DNA from: Patiria pectinifera
Lineage: Eukaryota; Echinodermata; Asteroidea; Valvatida; Asterinidae
NCBI GenBank assembly: GCA_029964075.1
Contig: CM057147.1
Location: 12,979,513-13,043,512, forward strand
DNA: 64,000 nucleotides
Direction of reading: 5' to 3'
Positions 12,801-21,709 of this stretch are shown in pieces; position 1 is the first letter of the stretch, and each line of letters opens with the position of its first letter. The notes below the pieces were generated by a model. The model was not told the DNA's origin. It searched no databases and was given only the letters and a program-made list of their open reading frames with translations. A program made the translations under genes and the position numbers.

Positions 12801-15800
12801 CCAGCTGATGTTGAGTGTCATACGTAGCATTCGCATGTAGACGCCGTCTAGCGCTCTCGTGTGATTGGCTGTCATCATCCACGTCTGAGCTCCATACAGA
12901 AGTACAGACTCAACTGTAGCCACGAACAGACGTCCCATGATGTCGTCGGTGAGACGAGCTCTCCAAACTCAATTCAAACCATGAAGGGCCTTCCACGCTA
13001 AAACTTTCCTCGCTCTCATCTCGCTCTCAGTCGATCCTATGAGGCCGCCGAGATATTTAAAATCATCAACAATCTCTAGGGGATCGCCATCTCGGGACTT
13101 GATAATACTGTACTCCGAGTTGAACACCATCACCTTCAAGTTAAGCTGTAGCCTACTCGGCAGCACTGAAGTTTCACAACTTCAAGCAATGCTTGTGCTT
13201 GTCCCGCCGTTTCGGAGAGGAGAATGATGTCATCAGCAAAGTCCAGGTCAGTGATCACCACCGCTGACACTCTCCGACTCCTTCGCCTGGCGAGCGTGAA
13301 GCCGAGCTCCTCCTCATTTCCCTCGACTGCCTGTGTCAGCACATAGTCTAACACGAGCACGAACAAGAAGGGCGCCAGCGTGTACCCCTGCAGGACTCCG
13401 GCCTGGATCTCAAAGACGCCCGTGGTACCGTCTGGGGTGACCACCTTTGCCCACGTCTTGCTGTAGCCTACCAAGATTTCCATCACCAGCTTCTCTTCAC
13501 CGTATGCGCGAACTCGATGAGCTTGTGTCTCAGTGCAAAGTATCGAATGTTTTTTTTTTTAAATCAATGGAGGTGATGACACACGACAAGTTCTTCTCCT
13601 TGACTCCTTCCAGTATTTGCCTTAGGGCCAGATCTGCCCGACACTGAATCGCTTCGGGCGGAAGCCGTTCTGCGAGGATCGCAGGAGTGGATCAAGCACA
13701 GGGCGTATGCGATTGAAGATCATACGATTGTATGTCTTCACGAAAGCGATGGCAGACTGATCCCAAGTTAGTTTTCAGGCTTCAAGAGGTCTCTCGACTT
13801 GGGTAGTGGTACGATGTTAAGAGTTATTCCCCTTCTTGGTTATTTTCCCTAACTTGTAGGCTTTGTGTATGAGAATACTGTGTCGTCTAGTGAGACATAC
13901 TTGAGTAGCTCGGGCGGGTACCCCGTCCCCAACACAGCTTTTCCCAGTCTTGATGTACGACTTGGCCTTCTGGTTTTCCTCCAAGGTGAAGGGACCGTTA
14001 GGTATGGGCAGAATGCTAAGCACTTTAAATACTGGTGTGACCTTTTTTTTTTTTAACTATCTCGAGCGGATTCCCTACCAGGTTCTTAAAAGGTGCGTGC
14101 CAGAGCAGCACTCTCTACTGAGCCCTTGGGGCCTTGAGCTTGGCGGTTTGGGAGCTATGTCGTCCAGACATGGCGTCAATCAGCTTCCAGTTAATTTACG
14201 TTCCAGTTAACTTCTGCTCAAGCTCATCGGTCTCGGTAACAGCGTAGAAACTATAAAGCTCCTGCTTCGTAGCTTGTACTCTTTCCGCTTCAGCTCAGAA
14301 TCTGGGTCTCTGTCGAAGGCACAAACTGACTCGGGCATCCTCTGCCTCACAGCGTCAACTCTTGGGTCCTTGCTTCTCTCCTGCTTCCTCTTCCTCTACA
14401 CTTGCTTTAGACAAGCTTCCGCAGCCTTGTGGTTTGCAGACACAAAGTGCTTAAAGAGGTCGTACTCGTCACTTTGAAGTGCCTGGTACCTATTATTGAC
14501 TTCGACATCTGTAGCGCCTTGTTTACGGCTAGCTTGCACCACTTGAACTTGGGCTTCCCCGCTACTGGCCTCCTTGATACTCTCAAGCTGAGTCGCGCTG
14601 TTGCTGTCACGACTCTGTGATTTGAGTAGAGGGACCCAAAGGAACTGAAGACTTCACAATTGATGACAGTCGTCCTCCACTTACTACACACAAGTACGTA
14701 GTCCAGCTGGTGAGTTGTAATCTCCGGTGCAGCGACTTTACTGTCCACATCTTGCTTCTCCTTTCCTGAAACAGAGTGTTGGCTAGAAGCTGGTACTCCT
14801 CCATTACTTCGAGAAGTCGGCTTCTCATACATACACCAAAAGTACACCACATTAAGTTTGGTTCTTAAAACGTGACACCTATTATGCACCACATGTGGTT
14901 AGTTTCAAAATCAACTTCAAAACACCTTCACTAAAACTACACCATATGTACACGATATCTGCATCCAATTAGGTGAGGGTATGCAAGAAATGTATGAAGT
15001 ATTCCACGCATCCTATAGGCGCGTGCAGGTCAGTGTGTGCGCGAGGTAATTTATATGCCATGCAGTGTCCACAGGTACTTTATATGTAACGCAGTTTATA
15101 TTTCATGTAAACAGTCATTTTATAGACTGAACATGTGGCCATTTAAAAAAAAGATATTACGCATCAATGTGTAATACCGTGTCTTTATTACTCTTATTTT
15201 ATCGGTCTTGAAAGGACACGGGTCCAGTCCATAAAAATAAATGTTTACTCTATATACAATGCATAACATATAAAGCACCTCACATACACTGCGTTACTTA
15301 TAAATTACCTCAACTTTGTTGTGCATACTCCATGAAACAGGCATGAAATTAGCATGTGAATTGGTGCTCGCATGCAGTGTTTCTTTCAGAAGGATTTGTT
15401 GCGAGTGATCAAAAGCGGAATTTACTATTCAAGCACATCTTTATAGTATTTAAGCAGGAACATTTCATTACGAATTCCTTTCTTCTCGACAGATATTGAC
15501 TTCATAGCTGATGATTCTTCTCTGACATTCAGTTGGTCAGCGTCTGACCCTGAGAGTGGAATTGAATATTGTGAGTGGGCAGTTGGTAAGTCCTGATTTC
15601 CGACTATTATTGGGCGTGTTAGCACCTTGAAAACTAACTATGAGTAGAATACTGACCCCTTTGTTAAGAGAAACCCTGAAAGAGGCCGTGAATACTAAAA
15701 CGTGTTTCCTTTCTTACCAGGATCAGAGCCTGGACTTGATGACATCCTACCAAGCTCACCATCTCCTAATGCCACTTCCAGCATCACCACCAGTCTGTCC

Positions 15801-17873
15801 CAAGCCATGGTTGAGGGTCAGCGCCTGTACGTAACCATCACATGCTACAATTATGCTGAGATGTCCTCATGGAAATCATCAGATGGCGTTACCATAGTTA
15901 CAGTGCCTCCTAGCTCATCAGCAGCACTCATCAATCTGAAGACCATGTCAGAGACTCAATATGACACACGCGATAGATACCAGTCACAGAGAGACTCTCT
16001 CAAAGCATCCTGGGATGGATTCATGGACCCATTTGGAATTCAGTCCTATGAGGTCAGTGTACTGTACATAGACTAAGTGTCAAACATGTCAAATATAAAT
16101 ATAGAATTAATTTGTTCACAGCACATTTCAGTCAGTGATGTCTACCCATAGAGCTATATTAAATTACTAGAGCGCTAACTCGACGTGCAAAGTAATGCCT
16201 GATGGGCGCATCCATGTTTGTGCACAAACCTATGGAAAGCTCAAACTATTGTACGGTTTTTGTACGGCTATTTGCATATCTGCGTTTGTATTCCTTACCG
16301 GTGCGTCATCAAAGCCGATACGCCCAAAACCGAAACGCACGATCAGCAAATGAGTGTGTCATTTTGCTCTACGCAAACAGCGCAACGTGTGCGCGTCCCT
16401 CCGCTGCAGATGCTTTTCGCTGTGACGTGTTTTGAACCGTCATGATGCGCTGAGTACACTTTTAAAATTCAATCCATCTATTTTGATTGTGTTCTGCACA
16501 CACGCACATATATCCAAAATGTCGGCTCCCACAGCGACTTCAAAGCGTCTCCGCGCGCAAGAATGAAGAGTTAGCGCTCTAGTAATTTAATATAGCTCTA
16601 TGTGTCTACTATTTTTATAAGTCTTACACACCTTACCTGATGCTGCCTGAGTATACATTTATAAAGCACATCAAGTCAAAGTGAAACACAATAGGCTGAT
16701 GCACGGTGAATTTATTTTGACAGTGCATTTTGCATTGGCACGAGTTACTTTTTTGTAGTGTTATCCCTAACTGTACCATTTTCCTCCTCTCGGTGTCATC
16801 TGATTTGACCCAACGCCTGCACCTCCTGGACACCTTGTTTGTAATGTTATCCCTTATTGAACCCTTTTCCTCCTCTCTGTGCCATCTGAGTGGACCCAAC
16901 GCCTTCACCCACCTCCTGGACACCTTGTTTGTAGTGCTATCCCTTATTGAATCCTTTTCCTTCTCAGTGCCATCTGGGTGGACCCAACGCCTTCACCTCC
17001 TGGACACCTTGTGGATCCACATCAGAGACCCACCTTGATTGGTCAGGTCTTAACCTGGTTGATGATGCGACCTATAGCCTATCAGTCAGAGCTGTCAATC
17101 ATGCTGGTCTGGTCAGCCAAGCTATCACTGGCAACATCACTATAGAATCTTCCATACCTACACGGGGAGGTATGTATACGTAGCTCAATCTCTCCAAATG
17201 ATATATGGGTGATGCTTTCGAATGTTAACCAGAGCACACAAAGGTCTACAGTTGTATTTAATGTATTTTTATGGAGGTTGCCCCAATTAGGGTAAAAAAT
17301 GTATTCTATGCACTGTAAATGGGGCGGCAGAAAAGAGTGGTATCAAAGAATCCCATACAACCACCTAGACCCCCCAAAATGGGTTAATTGATATAATTTG
17401 CGAGGGCTAATTAGCTATTTCTGAAAACAAATATAATTACATACTCTTAAATCATTACCAAATAATGAAAGGGTCATTGTTTCTGTTGTTTCCTTCGTGG
17501 GTTCCATTTTTTGTTTGTGCAAATCATCTGAATACTTTTCCAGCAACCCACATTTGAGAGTTTCCTTCACCTCACAAATTTGTAATTGAATATCTTTATA
17601 GGGCTAAGCCTGCTGAGATACTCCTGGCTAGGTGATGGAAGAGTTAATCTTACCTGGGATGGTTTGTTCTCTGCCTCTCCTTCCTCCTCCTTGGTCTATG
17701 AGGTATGTCTGGGTACCATCCCAGGAGGTAGTGATATCATGCAGTGGGTGGAGACCATGGAGACTGGTATGCGTGTCTCGCCACTGGCTCCCTACACCGA
17801 TTACCACTTGACATTGACGGCCATCAACGCCGCCGGCTTGTCACAGACAGTCAATAAGATCCTCAGTTTGTAG
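664..17873 (+). CDS. Gene A: large extracellular protein of FN3-like modules with a DUF642-like module (5' partial)
   Basis: Fourteen exons with GT/AG borders join in one frame to 2,966 coding bases (988 residues plus stop); the reading phase fits at every junction. The protein is a chain of fibronectin-III-like beta-sandwich modules. Each has a YEW or YTW strand, a YY/YxVxAxNxAG strand and a linker of the type SDGFVVDTxxP or DLTPP. A galactose-binding-like (DUF642/CBM-type) module lies after the third FN3-like unit. Most modules are split by a phase-1 intron after a G(PG)G-like turn. No transmembrane helix is seen, and the last exon ends in a stop just after an NAAG strand, so the visible C-terminus looks secreted. 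The signal peptide must lie upstream of the window. Such SDG-linker arrays are known from large uncharacterised proteins of sea urchins, amphioxus and cnidarians; a role in matrix or cell contact is inference. Confidence 0.8.
815..2105. other. Gene A intron with a dispersed repeat
   Basis: Non-coding. It holds one copy of a roughly 50-bp motif (see 1045-1100). The short open frames at 1171-1384 on both strands overlap each other and lack any protein-like composition. Confidence 0.5.
1045..1100 (+). repeat. Dispersed repeat copy a
   Basis: The segments CCGGTTCGTTAG, TGACGTCA-like and AACCACGCCCACTG occur in the same order at about 35896-35950. Two copies 35 kb apart in one window indicate a moderately repeated element whose family I cannot name. 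Confidence 0.5.
2106..2227 (+). CDS. Gene A exon, FEWSIG strand of FN3-like module 1
   Basis: The acceptor is TTTGCAG and the donor GAAG/gtaatg. It translates to FEWSIGDDYSSDPVGIFDP and then IWYDVGQDNQTIITLDE. The xEWxIG strand matches the YEW.VG and YTWAIG segments of later exons, which supports a shared module family. Confidence 0.75.
2228..3089. other. Gene A intron
   Basis: No gene, terminal repeat or tandem repeat recognised. Confidence 0.4.
3090..3229 (+). CDS. Gene A exon, C-terminal half of FN3-like module 1 with SDG linker
   Basis: The acceptor is TATAG and the donor AAAG/gtatga. It reads MLKGVKYHVFIKAWYNPTTY followed by the linker SDGITLDITPP. The linker is the diagnostic repeat feature of this protein. 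It leaves in phase 0. Confidence 0.8.
3437..3578 (+). CDS. Gene A exon, N-terminal half of FN3-like module 2
   Basis: The acceptor is TTTCCAG and the donor GGAG/gtgagt. It reads TDPNVLFISWERVFLDEVMS and ends SLSTYPG, the turn where these modules are regularly interrupted by a phase-1 intron. Confidence 0.75.
3776..3982 (+). CDS. Gene A exon, C-terminal half of FN3-like module 2
   Basis: The acceptor is TTTCTCAG and the donor ACAG/gtgaat. It contains LRYYSNVRAFNKAG and the linker SDGFVVDTRRPYAG. It is the clearest single exon of the module family in the window. Confidence 0.85.
3983..4463. other. Gene A intron
   Basis: AT-rich sequence between two well-supported exons; nothing recognised. 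Confidence 0.4.
4464..4667 (+). CDS. Gene A exon, N-terminal half of FN3-like module 3
   Basis: The acceptor is GTTGTTGCAG and the donor GATG/gtaaag. It includes ESYIDHYEWCVGQTPSPGDD and LSTSKTLAVPLTD. The next exon is 5.1 kb away but continues the sandwich without a gap (LTD then GIRYYS), so no exon seems missing in the long intron. Confidence 0.8.
6088..6331. repeat. Small hairpin repeat, MITE-like
   Basis: CCTGCTAAATCCAACAG at 6094-6110 faces CTGTTGGATTCAGCAGG at 6301-6317. Related motifs (CTGAATCCAACG) lie inside. No transposase frame fits in 240 bp, so this is a non-autonomous element or a decayed palindrome. Confidence 0.5.
8016..8458. mobile_element. Fold-back element with GAAGGTTCGATAATCC-type internal repeats
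   Basis: The ends form inverted termini: GTGTACGGTTACCGCTCGAT on the left, and on the right a sequence whose complement begins GTGTACCCTCGGGGTC and continues to CTCGATAGTCC. Inside, short motifs such as GAAGGTTCGATA, GTTGATCC and GACTATCGA recur in both orientations. The 443-bp unit codes for nothing. Superfamily cannot be told from the termini. Confidence 0.6.
9319..9687. mobile_element. Non-autonomous TIR element, TTA target duplication (PIF/Harbinger-like)
   Basis: Starts GGCC(C)n-AAAAAAAGTCTCCGG and ends CCGGAGACTTTTTTTGGGCC; the inverted part includes the TTTCTGGTAT box. It is flanked by TTA at 9316-9318 and 9688-9690. A 3-bp TWA target duplication is the hallmark of PIF/Harbinger elements. 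It matches the element at 21337-21709 in length (369 and 373 bp), terminal logic and GC-rich CGCGTCG-type interior. Confidence 0.65.
9821..10000 (+). CDS. Gene A exon, C-terminal half of FN3-like module 3 and start of DUF642-like module
   Basis: The acceptor is TTTTGCCAG and the donor ACAG/gtgaat. It reads GIRYYSKISAIDAAG, then the linker SDGFVVDTSSPEP, then NLIQNPSFE. The last motif is the typical first strand of galactose-binding-like jelly-roll modules (DUF642, CBM4/9). Confidence 0.85.
10162..10715 (+). CDS. Gene A exon, main part of the DUF642/galactose-binding-like module
   Basis: This is the longest exon (554 bp, enters phase 1, leaves phase 0). After a Ser/Thr/Glu-rich stretch it reads FLSLHGSISQTFNTTQGSHY and later WHQHIFYFTAS and ILLDNVQ. 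The order (first strand NPSFE, central LHG.ISQ.F.T..G.Y, closing W..F.FTA and LDNVQV) matches the DUF642/CBM-type beta-sandwich. That such modules bind carbohydrate in other proteins is family knowledge; a ligand here is not shown. The donor is TTCAG/gtgaaa; reading through it gives only a short tail. Confidence 0.8.
11016..11160 (+). CDS. Gene A exon, N-terminal half of FN3-like module 4
   Basis: The acceptor is TTTTCCACAG and the donor ATAG/gtaagt. It begins VRRITTG, closing the preceding jelly roll (DNVQ/VRR), then WHFIDPESPIVDYTWAIG. The DPES.I.DYTWA.G strand is shared with the exon at 15493. Confidence 0.85.
11347..11568 (+). CDS. Gene A exon, C-terminal half of FN3-like module 4
   Basis: The acceptor is CATTCAG and the donor CATG/gtatgc. 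It reads TTKGGTQLQSFSSVGTQTDA, YITVIARNAADL and the linker SDPILIDLTPPKIHF. Here the usual SDG is SDP, a mild departure from the family linker. Confidence 0.85.
12083..14840 (-). mobile_element. 5'-truncated LINE (endonuclease C-terminus and reverse transcriptase), decayed
   Basis: Read on the minus strand from 14840: an endonuclease C-terminal part (NTLFQERRSKMW, LDYVLVCSKWRTTVINCEV, SNHRVVTATARLSLR), then NGPFTLEENQKAKSYIKTGK, then a reverse transcriptase core (AGVLQGYTLAPFLFVLVLDY, ITDLDFADDIILLSE), FKYLGGLIGSTE and LLYGAQTWMMTA, and a C-terminal RMRLEGHCVRHPELAPS segment. Frames shift several times, so it is dead. It ends with an ATG-type microsatellite at about 12083-12100. The order endonuclease-RT and the simple-repeat tail identify a non-LTR retrotransposon; the clade is not certain. 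A hAT-type element splits its 3' part. Confidence 0.85.
12185..12565. mobile_element. hAT-type non-autonomous element with perfect 8-bp target duplication
   Basis: It starts CAGGCGCGGTTCTA and ends with its complement TAGAACCGCGCCTG. The 8-bp target duplication TCCTTAGC is perfect at 12177-12184 and 12566-12573. CAG-type termini with 8-bp duplications are the hAT signature. The interior is poly-G/C-rich and has no transposase. It lies inside the LINE reading frame after AQEDTAELR, so it is younger than the LINE. Confidence 0.9.
15493..15585 (+). CDS. Gene A exon, N-terminal half of FN3-like module 5
   Basis: The acceptor is TCTCGACAG and the donor GTTG/gtaagt. It reads DDSSLTFSWSASDPESGIEY then CEWAVG. 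It is a short 93-bp exon without a start codon of its own. Phase and sequence fit both neighbours. Confidence 0.8.
15721..16052 (+). CDS. Gene A exon, end of module 5 and start of module 6
   Basis: The acceptor is TTCTTACCAG and the donor TGAG/gtcagt. It reads SEPGLDDILPSSPSPNATSS, LYVTITCYNYAEMSSWKSSD, the linker SDGVTIVTVPP and a new first half ending FMDPFGIQSYE. It leaves in phase 0. Confidence 0.85.
16053..16967. other. Gene A intron with a long-TIR element and a triplicated boundary repeat
   Basis: The 915-bp intron consists largely of the element at 16147-16602 and of the first two copies of the repeat at 16757-17015. Open frames at 16202-16445 lie within the element and are not genes. 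Confidence 0.7.
16147..16602. mobile_element. TIR element with more than 30-bp perfect inverted termini
   Basis: CATAGAGCTATATTAAATTA continuing to CTAGAGCGCTAACTC on the left is matched exactly by its complement on the right. It is flanked by TGTCTACC (16139-16146) and TGTCTACT (16603-16610), a 7- to 8-bp target duplication. There is no coding capacity; it is a young MITE by its undamaged ends. The 8-bp duplication suggests hAT, but the terminus is not the common CAG form. Confidence 0.8.
16757..17015 (+). repeat. Three tandem copies of an intron/exon boundary (about 90 bp)
   Basis: Three copies share TTATCCCT...CCTTTTCCTYCTC...GCCATCTG.GTGGACCCAACGCC...CTCCTGGACACCTTGT (broken here by variable bases), starting near 16757, 16846 and 16942. 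The last overlaps the start of the coding exon at 16968. Bases before the exon are CTCGG, CTCTG and CTCAG in copies 1 to 3, so only copy 3 offers an acceptor. Confidence 0.8.
16968..17169 (+). CDS. Gene A exon, second half of FN3-like module 6
   Basis: The acceptor is CCTTCTCAG and the donor GGAG/gtatgt. It reads CHLGGPNAFTSWTPCGS, LDWSGLNLVDDATYSLSVRA and NHAGLVSQ. About 200 bp of upstream intron carries two degenerate copies of this boundary (see the repeat at 16757). Only this third copy has a usable AG. Confidence 0.8.
17170..17601. other. Last intron of gene A
   Basis: No element recognised; it ends in the pyrimidine-poor acceptor TATCTTTATAG. Confidence 0.5.
17602..17873 (+). CDS. Gene A terminal exon, last FN3-like module and stop
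   Basis: The acceptor is TCTTTATAG. It reads GRVNLTWDGLFSASPSSSL, VYEVCLGTIPGGSDI and YHLTLTAINAAGLSQ, ending KILSL-stop at 17871-17873. The module stops where earlier ones would run into the SDG linker, so this is a natural C-terminus without a membrane anchor. Confidence 0.8.
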
Positions 17874-20800
17874 AGAATTCACAGCAGAACAGCTTCGAGA
17901 CTAAAAAATGTATTTATGTAGTTTATATCTTTACTCAGAAAGCATTGACATAATTATACACAGACATGTTAGCTGTTGGAGAACTTGTTTAAGAAACTCC
18001 TAAGTGACTTACATGAAAAACAAAAATTCATTCATCATGTGTGTAAATTAGACTGCAATTCGGCCCTTTGGCTGTGAAAGTTTAATCAAAATAACTCTTT
18101 TTAATAGAAAATAATAATTATTATAATAACAATTCTTAAGAAGCGACACTCCCGTAGACTTGCGCGCAAACCTAAACTGTGGCCTAATACGAGTTTACCT
18201 AATCATTTTCCCACGAAATTCGGTATTTAGGCTAATTGGACAATGAGAAATCGATCCAGATGGGTCGCGACATTAAAATTCCTTGTCCTAAGGGTCGTTT
18301 CAACAATAGGGCGACACCAAACTGTTGCCCCATTAAAGTGTGTCGCCTTAATCTAGACGACACTTGAGAAATGTTCGCCCTATTGCAGCAATTCTAAATG
18401 TAACATCAATAATTATGATAATAATAAAAACTGTAGCCCGCTGCCTGATAAAACTATGTTTACTAGAAATAATAATCATAATATTTTACTTCTATTAGCG
18501 TCTGAATTGCAAATTTTGCAATCATTTTGAGCAGTCCTGATGATTTAAGAGTTTTTTTATGAATTGTTCAAGCTACCATTGTACTTAAACTTAAGAATAA
18601 ACAAACTTGTATGGGATGCCTGACTTACATGGGTCTTGTGGCATCCTGCTATCTTTCTTTGAAGTTTCATGCTTGGTTTTACCGCCATAAAACCCACGTC
18701 AAGCTGACAGAAAAGTCACAATTAAATATGTGAACAAAAACGAGTTGGATTGATGTTTGCCAATATTGGCAGAAGGGTTGCCATTGAAGAAAAAGGAAAA
18801 CTTGGAATCAGTTTCGGTAAAAAATGCCAAAGTCACTATGATAAATGAAACATTGGTAAACGAGGATTTATTTGAAAACAAGAAAAGAGACCACAGACCC
18901 TTTATGCAAGCTCTCTTTTGCTCTCTGTCACTTGAACTAAACAAGGTCAACAGTGTTTGACCTTATTTTGGTTGACAACGTACAAAAACACTGTATAGTT
19001 GGTTTCTTATGATCCCTGATTCCTTCCCTAGGAAGTTGAGGTTAAATATACTTAAGTCTCTGCAAGATATACTTAAGTCTCTGCAAGATGTACATTGTAG
19101 TTTATTTGACATTTTCAAGGAATCTCCATTTCACACTTTTGACAATGGAAACTTTACATAGTCAACAGTTTGCATGTAGTTGATATTTATCGAAATTGTT
19201 TACAGTTTTGAGTACATCCATACGTGTTAACTTTGTATTGTTAAGCTAATGATTAATTCATGGTTACTTAGGTTCCTACAACAAGTAGTTTGTACACAGA
19301 ATTCCTCAATGTGCTGGGTATTGTGATGGTTTGCCGGCATACATTGCTGTGAAAAGTAAAACAGAACGGACAGTACTGCAGATTTTTTTTTCTTTATTTT
19401 TGTGTCGTATGATGTGTTTACACTGTAAATAAAACAAACTAAGAAAAATGATATGATGCAGATGTGCACGTCATTCTCACGCAAAAGATTGTTATCAAAC
19501 CTCGGTACCAAACAATCATTGTACCGGTACATTTAATTTCAACATCATTCTGAAGAACACCAGGTTTTTACATCGCAAAATTTCAAATATCTGGTGAAAA
19601 TTCATTGGAGATTTCAGTGAGCGATAGCAAATGAAATTACAGATACAATTTTATAACTTGGTTGCAAATTTTCATTGGCTCTCCTGTTCTCTGACCCGTC
19701 TATTAAGTTCAGTGCATTGGGGGAAATACAACTGGGAAATATATGTTTGAGACCACATCCATCTTTTTGAAAAGCATTGATTTGGAATCTTTCGGATCAC
19801 CTTGGAACTGACTTGATCTGCTGTATTAATTTAAAAGGACTTGCGTTTTATTAAAAACAAGGTTAACTGTAGAGTAAGAACCATTCCTCCCAATCATTAA
19901 TTCATTTGATGCCTCTGATTTTTGTATTGGGTGTCTGTGAAGTACGGTTTAATATTGAACTGGAAAAGTACACAAACAAACAAAAATAAAAATTGCCAGT
20001 AGACAGCTTAAACAAAAAAAATGTTGTTTTTTGCCGCACTCATTTTTTTCACGAACACTTTTATTTATCAGTTTTACCATTGCCATTCCTAGTCCTCTTA
20101 GTATCAGCAAAGATTTTAGTGTCTTAAAATCCTGATTATGTCAAATGTTGGTGTCCCTAATGGGAAAACTCCTTTGGATGGAGGAAAAGTGGCATTTTGT
20201 GAAAGAGTGTGATGCTCACATTATCAACAAAGATGTCCTGAGAGGTCAGAGGGATTGGGAAGTGTTTTGTATATTTTTGGTCCACCTCAACCACTTTTAA
20301 GTGTTTTGTTTTTTAAGTAAAGTACAATGCTCCAAACCAAAGGTGTTTATTGAAAGCCCGCGTTTTGAGAAAAAATGAATACGTGAATTTTGTAATGCAC
20401 TTCTCTTAATTAGAGCCAGGGTTTACATGATGACATTTTTGAAAAGGGAATATATCTTAATCAAATATTTTTTTCTACGAAAGCCAGATATTTTGAGATT
20501 AATGAGAAAATAATTTTGTGTTTAAGCTCCTAATCGAAGTTTTGTTTTGAAAGCTAGATATTTTGAAAACATTCCAAATTTGCCATTTGAATTGGCAAAC
20601 CTGAAAAATTGCCTCTTAGACTCAGTATAAAAATGTTCGTCTAAAATGTCTTTGTCGCTCAGGCGTTTTGTTTGCCACATTTCAAAATAAATCGTTGATA
20701 ATTTGATTTGGACTAGGGGGTGGTAACCCTCACTCGAGGATGGTAACCTTTACAAGAACTCGGAGCGCTACAACGAGTCAACTCGATAGGCAGGCTATAC

Positions 20801-20894
20801 CAGCTCCATACCAGAAACCGGAGACTTTTTTGTGGCTTTAACATCATCTGAGCGTTTTTCAGCCCAATTGGGCTGTTCCAAGACCTAGTGTCCC
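17874..20894. other. 3' flank of gene A (UTR and intergenic)
   Basis: AT-rich, no open frame of protein character. It probably starts as the 3' UTR. A short direct duplication (AAGTCTCTGCAAGAT twice, 19049-19090) and a poor hairpin around GGGCGACA/TGTTCGCCC (18293-18390) are the only structures seen. At 20805-20830 lies an isolated right-end-like terminus of the TWA element family (CCGGAGACTTTTTTGTGGC). Confidence 0.5.
18596..18601 (+). terminator. Possible polyadenylation signal of gene A
   Basis: AATAAA 723 bases after the stop codon, followed by GT-rich sequence (AACTTGTATGGGATGCC). Other AATAAA hexamers exist nearby (about 19427), so the choice is open. Confidence 0.3.
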
Positions 20895-21027
20895 TTTAAC
20901 TTGAGATGGTCTCCCAGACTTTTATCCCCGCCACAATAACTGTGGATCATTAAAAATACGCAGTGGATGGACCGGGAACCAGTCTAGGTCTCCCTCAACT
21001 TTCCTTTTCTGGCCGTTGAAGGAGTAT
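20895..21027 (-). repeat. Dispersed repeat, copy in reverse orientation to 26558-26685
   Basis: GGTCTCCCAGACTTTTATCC, ACGCAGTGGATGGACCGGG and AACCAGTCTAGGTCTCCCTC occur here. Their complements occur in the same order at 26558-26685 (GACCTAGACTGGTTCCCGG, CCATCCACTGCGTATTTT, GTCTGGGAGACCATC). About 130 bp is shared between two sites 5.6 kb apart. Confidence 0.6.
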
Positions 21028-21336
21028 AGTACTAGTCCGGTCACTTTACGTTTTGACCTAGAACAAAATTGCAGTAGAAACCGTTCAAGCGTCAATCATC
21101 TTCTAATAATTACAAAAACAACATGTGATTTGTTTCTAATGAGTAGAAAGGTGTTTTTTTTCCCAAGCACGTATTGTTAATTAAAATTGCGGTTTTTGTA
21201 CCTCAACTGTGGATGGCGCCCTTTCTTACTTCGTCTGGTGACTTTCCTCGATGTACATACAATGTCACCGCTAATGCTCATGATTTATGACCACAGTCAG
21301 TACGTGCAACTTCGGCAGACGACGCACTGACGGTAA

Positions 21337-21709
21337 GGCCAAAAAAAAATCGGTCTCTGGTCAAAACAAAGTTCCGGAAGTGACGCGGGGGCGCAGCTTT
21401 TGTGTGTGTGTATTTTTAATTTTTTTTCAAGCTTGGATTGTACAGACAAGGTGGGGTACTATTTTGCTTTTTTGGTGTCCTCATGTACATTGGTGTCCTC
21501 CATAATTTGCCTTGGTGCTCTCGATCATTTGCCTTAGTGCAATTTCCCATTCCTTGGTGCTGTTTGGTAAAAAAAAACTGAGGAGGGGCGGCAATGAAGG
21601 CGCTGTTGGAGCTACCGCGGAACATTTGGGGAAAAAAAAAAGATTGACGCGCATGATTAAAATCGACGCGCGCGCTGACCAGAGACCGACTTATTATTAT
21701 GTTTTGGCC
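21337..21709. mobile_element. Non-autonomous TIR element, TAA target duplication (PIF/Harbinger-like)
   Basis: Starts GGCCAAAAAAAAATCGGTCT with CTGGTC next, and ends GACCAGAGACCGACT...GTTTTGGCC. It is flanked by TAA at 21334-21336 and 21710-21712. It shares the GGCC start, A-tract and (C)GGTYTCTGG box with 9319-9687. The interior is rich in CGCG and codes for nothing. Confidence 0.65.

Larger units (their letters stand above)
11569..15492. other. Gene A intron filled by a LINE and a hAT-type insert
   Basis: A 3.9-kb intron. Most of it is a minus-strand LINE (12083-14840) that itself carries a 381-bp hAT-type element. Flanking parts at 11773-12010 and 14925-14985 share short inverted matches (TACCCTCACCTAATTGG, GTGTAGTTTTAGTG), as if the LINE sat in an older inverted-repeat element. 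Confidence 0.6.

Noticed and set aside
16202-16445. Two overlapping open frames of 75-77 codons
   Set aside because: Both are inside the long-TIR element at 16147-16602.
18757-18960. 67-codon frame after gene A
   Set aside because: Downstream of the gene A stop, no splice link, and overlaps an antisense frame of similar length.
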